From Chara braunii (lineage: Eukaryota; Streptophyta; Charophyceae; Charales; Characeae), in assembly GCA_003427395.1 (NCBI GenBank), contig BFEA01000058.1, positions 3,026,636 through 3,064,342 on the forward strand: a DNA stretch of 37,707 nucleotides. The letters run 5' to 3'. The notes beneath the pieces were generated by a model, which did no database searches, was not told the origin of the DNA, and worked only from the letters and a program-made list of their open reading frames with translations. The number at the start of each line of letters is the position of its first letter. The stretch's first letter is position 1. Shown here piece by piece: positions 31,901 through 37,707 of this stretch. A program made the position numbers and the translations under genes.

Positions 31901-32929
31901 CTACAAACCGAAAAACAAGGAAAAGAGAAGTGTTGATACTAAGGGCAAGAAAGCAGAAAACAACAAAGAAAGGCAGGGCGTTAAATCTGCCCGGAAAACA
32001 CATCGCTAAGTAAACTATTATTTTTTGGGGGAGAAACTCTGCGGGACTCAAAAGAAAACAAAGCCCCACCTATTCTTTCGGGCAATAGTCCGGTTGCTTG
32101 TCATGGGTAAGCATTTTAACGAGTTTTTAGAGGAAGTGATAGAGGGTGGCTTTCCCTAGCAGCCGTACGCGCCTTCAAGGGTGATTCTGCTAGGAGAGCG
32201 CCCCCCCCCGAATCTTCCTGTCTTCAAGGGCATGTCTATTGGCTGGGAAACTTTATGGTAGTACCCAGGTGCTAAGTAGGCAGGCCTCAAGACAGGGTGA
32301 TGTGGGGAGGGAGGACCAGTGCGGCGAAAAAAACAATGCCCTATTTCTGTTATCAGAATATGGAGGTAAATTTCATCGTTGTCACCATTGTAAGGATACA
32401 TATTCAATGAATCTGGTCATATGGTTTATACAATTTCATTAATAAACTTGAGAGATTGAAAATTTTGTTTTTTTAACTACCTCAAGAGTTTTCAATTGCA
32501 GTAATTATAATGTTGAAAATGAAGTGTTATCTCACGAAGGTCATTTGGTTTTATTTAATCAGGACAGGTAAGTATCACCCTAGGTGTTTAGTTAGGATCT
32601 TTGCAAGCAACTTTTGGAAGATGTTGGAGAGAAAGTTAACGGAGGTCTAAATTTTCATACCACTTGTCAAATCACTTATAACAAAACCCACAGGTCAACT
32701 TGCGACCAATTGTAAAGTGAAGACCATACTAACTACTAACAAAAAACAAAATGAATAAAAAACTGTAAAAACCTATAAAACAGCAACTTAAAGGTGTGTA
32801 TATTGATGCAAAATTTATTCTTTTCAGTTTTTAGGCTTTTTCAAAGTGAGCTAAAACAGTTGACTCCAAGACCCCAGCAAACATTAAACTTGACATATAC
32901 AGACCTTGACAAAAAATAATAGAGGTTAA
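31901..32929. other. Intergenic, no recognisable gene
   Basis: Becomes AT-rich after about 32400. No gene, RNA or element signature that I can defend. Confidence 0.4.
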
Positions 32930-33205
32930 AATAATAAAAAAAGTAAAACCCCAATAAAAAGAAATTGCAAGGGGAATTTGAAACCATATTTGTAGTTGTG
33001 CTATGAGATTTCTGTGAAATAACAAAAACCTACGCAAATTAATACGGTAAGTCTATTGAGACCAATAGACCAATAGAAACTTCATAAGAAACCATTTGAG
33101 CAACAAATCGTATTGCTCTTATAAAAGCGTATTTGGAATTAAAAAACCAACCTGCTGTTATAATACCATAGACACCTAAAGACAAAATTGCAAACATGTA
33201 TGTAC
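32930..33205 (-). pseudogene. nad1: Mitochondrial NADH dehydrogenase subunit 1 fragment (NUMT), frameshifted
   Basis: Minus-strand translation starting near 33200 reads [18 protein letters not shown], then NSKYAF, then [13 protein letters not shown] second frame continues [14 protein letters not shown], and a return to the first frame gives IAQLQIWFQIPL. This is a consecutive central part of Nad1 of respiratory complex I, spanning matrix-loop and membrane-helix residues roughly 110-170 of about 325. At least two frameshifts and several substitutions (GWFF for GWSS) show it is not functional. It has no intron where seed-plant nad1 is split near codon 131. Similarity fades beyond about 32930. 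Confidence 0.88.
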
Positions 33206-35450
33206 TTTTCAAGGTTGAAGGGGGCAAATAGTGCTGAAAAGTTGGGGTCCCTGTTAACGGTGTACATGAGATGTTAAATTTTGAGATAGGTCCCTAATTA
33301 CTAATTTTTTGATGGTTATTTTTTTTGAATATGACAAAGACCACACCCATCTAGATGCTGATAGATAGTTTACTGGCCACCCTTAAAGTTATAAATGTTA
33401 TCACGTTGAAGTGTCTTTCCCTTTATTTTTTACATAAAGGTGGTCTATGGTCCGATAGAGGATGGCGACCTCATGAGATGAAAAAATAGTCGAGTCGTTT
33501 GCAAATGATTTTTACCCATTGATGGAAATTTGAAAACCATGTGTAACCTCGATTATCTGGTTAGCTAAAGTGAAACAGGTTGATGAGAGTTAGTTTATTA
33601 ATTCGATTGATGAACGCGTAACGCATCTTTTTTATGAGAACAATGAAAATTATGAGTTGCATTAGGAATGTTAAGTAACAAGTTTCGTGATTGTCATCAA
33701 TAATTACATACACTAATTCATAAAAAAATATAGAGCGATCATATTGTTTTGTGGGCATAAGAATGAATGCAATAATCAATTTCTGGTTATTGATGAGTAG
33801 CATTATTGAAGTTTATCGCCCTCAATGTTCAATCAAAAACCGGTTGGGTCATTGTTCAAGCGATTAATTTGAAATTGAAATTATTTTTCTGTTTTTTTGC
33901 TTTGCTTTTTCAAACGGGTATTTTGCACCAGGCAAACTTTGATTCTACCTCGTAAATTATGGCCTTCTCTCGGAATGTGCAATAACCTCATTTCGATTGG
34001 TTAATCTCACTTTAGCTAGTTTGCGTAAAGCTGAGTTGGGATCACCACTGGAAACTTGAAAGCTAGGCCGAAGGATAATTTGATTATTAACATAAATATT
34101 TTTATGACTTATCAGGTATTTTGTTTAATATATATACTACCTTTATTTTTTTATATTTATTTGCTATTTTTTTTTGCTATTGTTGATGTGTTTCGATTAT
34201 TTCAAACAAGAAACTTTGAATGCTTTTGAATCTACATTGTTAATTGTACTCTCTACTTTATAGTAGAGGAAAAATTCATACGTAAAAAAAGAAAGTTCAA
34301 TTTTTTCTCCATTAATAATAATAAACGTCTTAGCAGTCAATAATTATAGCATCTAGATCCTATGAATCAAGTTGTTTGCCCCTCTTCTGGTACCTTATAT
34401 AGATTTAGGGGTCGTCCTACAAATTTCTCATTAAGTATAATTTTTATGCATCGAGCTTAGTCTCTTGGAAACATGCTAGCTGAATATTATTATCACACAA
34501 CTGACTTCATTTTGAACTAACCAAAATTACCTCTAAGCGTTCTAAGACAGTTTATATTGAACCCTCCTCTTTATTGGACTAAGGGGTTAGATAGCAAACC
34601 ACTTGATATATATGAGTCATTTTTAATTCCAATGAGCGAGTGGTTGATCAACACCTGTAGATAAATGATAAAAGTAAGTTTTTGTTTTTTGGGAGTTGAG
34701 GCTTCGCTTCTTCAAGATATATTTTTGATCTCATCGAGAGAATCGTCACTTGATAAAGTTCCTAACGTTTTTTTCTCGACGATTCAAGAAGAAGACAACG
34801 CATATCTTTTCCTTCTGACATTTTTAATTTGCCCACCGTGAAGATAGTATCTAACAAGAGGATGAAAATTTTGACTTTCTTATTTTTTGCATGGTTATCC
34901 ACAATAAAGCGAAACATCAATTATCGCGACTCAATATGAAAGAGGAACTTGTCCATGATGGTTGTGTGGATGAGCATAACTATAGTTGGTGACATCAACG
35001 ATCTTGGGGATGAGAGTGAAGCGGAATTCACTATAGAACTTAGTCGAGTCCATATAATGAAGCACAATACATTTGTGGTAGCACAAAAAAACAGCAACAG
35101 GATCTTCACCTGAAGTTAAAATTTCCTATCTAGGGAGTTGAGATTGTTTGTTCCCAGCTTGAAAGACTTTTCTCAAAACTCCAATGACTTTAATATGGGG
35201 AGAAGGAGAAACCATACCCCGTTGGAGTTTGAGTGAACAAACTTTGCGACCACCATGAGATAAAGGTTGAACAGTTCCCTAATAGGCTCGTACAGAGCAC
35301 AATTGGAAATAAGCCTTGATAATTGAAGTGAGGTCCTTCATGCATGCTTGATAATTGCATGCAGTTTTTGGGGCGAGTCATTCTTGGTACACTAATTGTG
35401 GGGAGGATGTTTTTTTAATTCAAACTTGGGTGTGTCTGTCTTGGGAGGCA
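33206..35450. other. AT-rich intergenic DNA, no recognisable gene
   Basis: Strongly AT-rich, notably 33890-34350, with poly-T/poly-A runs. Frames do not exceed about 80 codons and match no family known to me. I checked for further mitochondrial genes and tRNA arms and found none I could support. Confidence 0.4.
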
Positions 35451-35451
35451 G

Positions 35452-35900
35452 CACCTTACCGATATTGATGGTTTCTTATGCAATCAGCTTTGACATGAGA
35501 AAAGTCACATCGACAACATTGAGGAGTATTCGATGAAGCAAGTTTCACTTTTATTGTGTCTCTCTCGACAACGACTATTGAAATCGTATCCTTCATGTTA
35601 AGCCTACTCACTATATCATCTTCTACAGTTTGGTCAGTGATTCCAAGCGGAATTTTATCTGGTTTCGCACTTAAACGTAAAAATCAAAGTTAACAACAAA
35701 AAGCTAGTAAACATCAAAAAGATGGGTATCAGCATAGAAAGATGTATTGATGTACCAAATTGTCTAATACTAGAAGGTTGACGCAAAGTGTTCCACCAAT
35801 TTACAAAGAATTTCATTATTGGTATACCTATACAAAGAAATCAAATTTGAGACCAATCGACGAAGACCTCATCCTGTCATATTTTGACGGATTAGTGAGG
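35452..35900 (-). pseudogene. Relic of a retroelement gag/ORF1-like gene with a CCHC zinc-knuckle-like motif
   Basis: On the minus strand, an open stretch of about 80 codons (35690-35452) ends TPQCCRCDFSHVKADC, a C-X2-C-X3-H-X4-C arrangement one residue short of the classical C-X2-C-X4-H-X4-C knuckle. Upstream on the same strand (35700-35880), another frame reads LVSNLISLYRYTNNEILCKL and TSFYADTHLFDVY, broken by stops. The order (a leucine-rich 'L..L...N.ILC.LV' block, then a short region, then the knuckle) recalls ORF1 of plant LINEs (DUF4283 plus zf-CCHC). This is weak pattern similarity, and chance is not excluded. Confidence 0.3.
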
Positions 35901-36621
35901 ATTTGTGCTTCCAAGTAAAACATAGCGTCCAGCGTAGTTGGATTATTATGACCTAGAACATTGCCTCCTCCAGAAGACGTCGTTATCTGTTCATGTAATT
36001 GCGTTATAGTTGACCATGGTTTTAACTCGTAATGTAGAGAGTGGATCGTAGTATCGTCGTTGCCTTCATTAATGAGTCATACACTATAGTTTTACTATTA
36101 GTAATATAGGGAACTACAATAAGATTCGCCATCTTGACTCTTCCTCAACGGAATGAAGAGCTATCGAAGTTACTGTCATGAACACGTTCGTTTTCATATG
36201 CATGTACCTTGCCATCCTTCACTTTCTTTTGGAGAAGTTGTGTTGGGTTGAAAATGATGATGGAGATTGTATGGTCCTTAAGCTATGTAGTGGTAATCTT
36301 GTCGATGTTCTCATCTTGCCTGTCCATACTTTATGAAAAATTACCTTTGTCATATCATAAATTTGCCAACTCTCGAATGTGCTCATCGTCCTCATCACTT
36401 GGTTGATCTAGAGCCGGGGGGGCGGGAGCGAGTTTCCCTCTCCCTCCCGAACCCACCATGACCTTTGTCATCATCTAATAGGACCATACTAAGTAGGTGC
36501 TACAACCAAGAAATTCACATTTCGGATCACCATAATGTGAGTTGTGTTATAGTAAACATGCAGTAAAAGTTGAAAGTTTCATTATACTAGTGTCCTCCTT
36601 AGACTCGGAACCAAGAGGTCC
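35901..36621. other. Intergenic, no recognisable gene
   Basis: Short frames only. A GC-rich patch GGGGGGGCGGGAGCG lies at about 36415-36430 inside otherwise AT-rich DNA. Confidence 0.4.
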
Positions 36622-36735
36622 GATGAGTGTTGGTCCTTGGTTTACGCCCGGTGGCTTTTGGGGGCGATTCGATGAGGGACCTAGCTAACGTGTTAAACAC
36701 TCCGCCTGGGGAGTACGGTCGCAAGGATGAAACTC
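36622..36735 (+). pseudogene. rrn18: Mitochondrial small-subunit rRNA fragment (NUMT)
   Basis: The plus strand reads GATGAGTGTTGGTCC, then a short variable hairpin, then TAGCTAACGTGTTAAACAC, TCCGCCTGGGGAGTACGG and TCGCAAGGATGAAACTC. This is the conserved 3'-major-domain entrance of 16S-type rRNA (roughly E. coli 810-910). The GTTAAACACTCCGCC wording fits plant mitochondrial 18S rRNA; chloroplast copies read TAAGTATCCCGCC. The expected AAAGGAATTGACGG does not follow, so the fragment is truncated at 36735. Confidence 0.88.
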
Positions 36736-37108
36736 GATCGTCAATTTATTTTTCACCCCAAAAAGTTGTTCGTAGGTTGAGGGGGTGCAATAATATTTTG
36801 CACACGTCTAGTTTTCAGAGTCCCTAATGTGGGAGTCCGAACTGTCGAGTAAAGGGATTAGGGACTTGAGTTGTTTGAAGAATGAGAACAAGTGAAACGA
36901 ACTTTGAGGGATTGCTGCATGCACACACCCACACCTCCGTGTTGCCTCTTTCACGTCATGATCATTATGATTATCCACACTCGTTATAATCAACCTCCTC
37001 ATCGTGATCTCTTATTCAGTCCACCACGCCCTCTTCCTCCTTTCTTTTCTCGTCCTCTTCCTTTTTTTTTCCTCGTTCTTTCCCATCTCCTCCCCCTACT
37101 GTATGTCC

Positions 37109-37350
37109 GCTTTCACCTTTGCATCACCTCCTAGGCGCCAACATAATCGTCATTGGCAACAATTGTCATCATAATATGATTTCCTCATTTTCGTCCTTCA
37201 TCCAGTCAAGTTCATCCTCACCCTCCTCCGCTTTCACCTCTGCATCCCCTCCTAGGCGCTAACATAATCGTCGTTGGTAACAATTGTCATCTTAATATGA
37301 TTTCCTTATTTTCGTCCTTCATCCGATCAAGTTCCTCGTCACCCTCCTCC
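37109..37350 (+). repeat. 121-bp tandem duplication
   Basis: Copies 37109-37229 and 37230-37350 start GCTTTCACCT.TGCATC.CC and share CTCCTAGGCGC, CAACATAATCGTC-like blocks, CAATTGTCATC and TTTTCGTCCTTCATCC, with about ten differences. Confidence 0.93.
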
Positions 37351-37377
37351 TCCTCCTCCTCCTCCTTCTCCTCCTTA
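37341..37377. repeat. (CTC)n microsatellite
   Basis: TCCTCC repeats with one CTT interruption, followed by an A-run at 37379-37391. Confidence 0.9.
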
Positions 37378-37626
37378 TAAAAAAAAAAAAACAATTATGT
37401 GTTCCTCTTTGTCCTACCTTATTTCTCATCTAAGATAATTATGTATCCTGATTTTTTTTACGCTCGTTTTCATCACCCTGTCTCTTCAATGTTCACTTAA
37501 TTTCCTTAGGGTACGTTTTTTTCCTCATACTTATCATCGTTATCGCTATTGCATGCTTTGCTGCTAAAGTAGTTATAGTCCTAACATATTTAATGAGTCA
37601 GTTTGTTTAGCGATCATTTTTTTTTT

Positions 37627-37629
<3 letters not shown>

Positions 37630-37685
<56 letters not shown>

Positions 37686-37707
37686 CTCACACACACACAT
37701 ACACACA
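37630..37707. repeat. (TC)n then (AC)n microsatellite at the window end
   Basis: About 52 bases of TC repeat preceded by T-rich sequence, then CACACACACATACACACA to the end of the window. The full tract continues beyond the window. Confidence 0.95.

Noticed and set aside
32239-32330. Peptide SRQASRQGD reminiscent of the LINE RT motif RQGDPLSP
   Set aside because: The motif breaks immediately after RQGD and no other RT motif lies nearby.
1-37707. CRISPR arrays, prophage or bacterial operons
   Set aside because: The repeats are head-to-tail satellites or minisatellites without unique spacers, and the only gene has spliceosomal introns.

Overview
The window looks like nuclear DNA of a streptophyte (a land plant or a charophyte alga). 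It holds one intact, intron-rich gene for a plant-type Alba protein with an RGG-rich tail. The rest is satellite DNA, transposon relics, microsatellites and three pieces of mitochondrial DNA (NUMTs). I cannot name the species. The Alba N-terminus is of the plant RGG-Alba type, all seven introns inferred are GT-AG, and the mitochondrial pieces have plant-like sequence.

Left third (1-12050). After a poly-T/(CT)n tract and a purine-rich tract comes about 1.7 kb without a recognisable gene. From 2108 to about 9215 lies a satellite array with a monomer of about 80 bp. Each monomer carries a TTTCGTTACCGAAA-like dyad box. The monomers run forward to about 7795 and then switch to inverted orientation, where a diverged subfamily takes over. 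Two elements interrupt the forward array and the satellite lets their ends be set: a 522-bp fold-back element (3968-4489) and a 960-bp hAT-like element (4522-5481) with an 8-bp target duplication. A decayed LINE reverse-transcriptase C-terminus follows at 9485-10060, then about 2 kb with nothing recognisable.

Middle third (12050-25320). A GC-rich stretch probably holds the promoter and 5' UTR, possibly with a 5' UTR intron containing (AG)35. The Alba gene has eight coding exons spread over 11.6 kb and encodes 288 residues. Intron 1 is 5.3 kb and includes about 1.8 kb of strongly pyrimidine-biased sequence. The RGG tail is encoded by exons 6, 7 and 8. Introns 5, 6 and 7 are all phase 1, so exons 6 and 7 are symmetrical modules. 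The introns before exons 6 and 7 carry tandem duplications that reach the 3' splice region.

Right third (25320-37707). I find no intact gene here. It contains many short tandem duplications, fragments of mitochondrial rrn26 (minus strand), nad1 (minus strand, frameshifted) and rrn18 (plus strand), and a stop-laden minus-strand relic with a CCHC zinc-knuckle-like motif. The end is a 121-bp duplication and (CTC)n, (TC)n and (AC)n microsatellites. The strongest leads are the two-subfamily inverted satellite with its CENP-B-box-like motif, the modular phase-1 RGG exons with duplicated acceptor regions, and the three mitochondrial insertions within about 9 kb.
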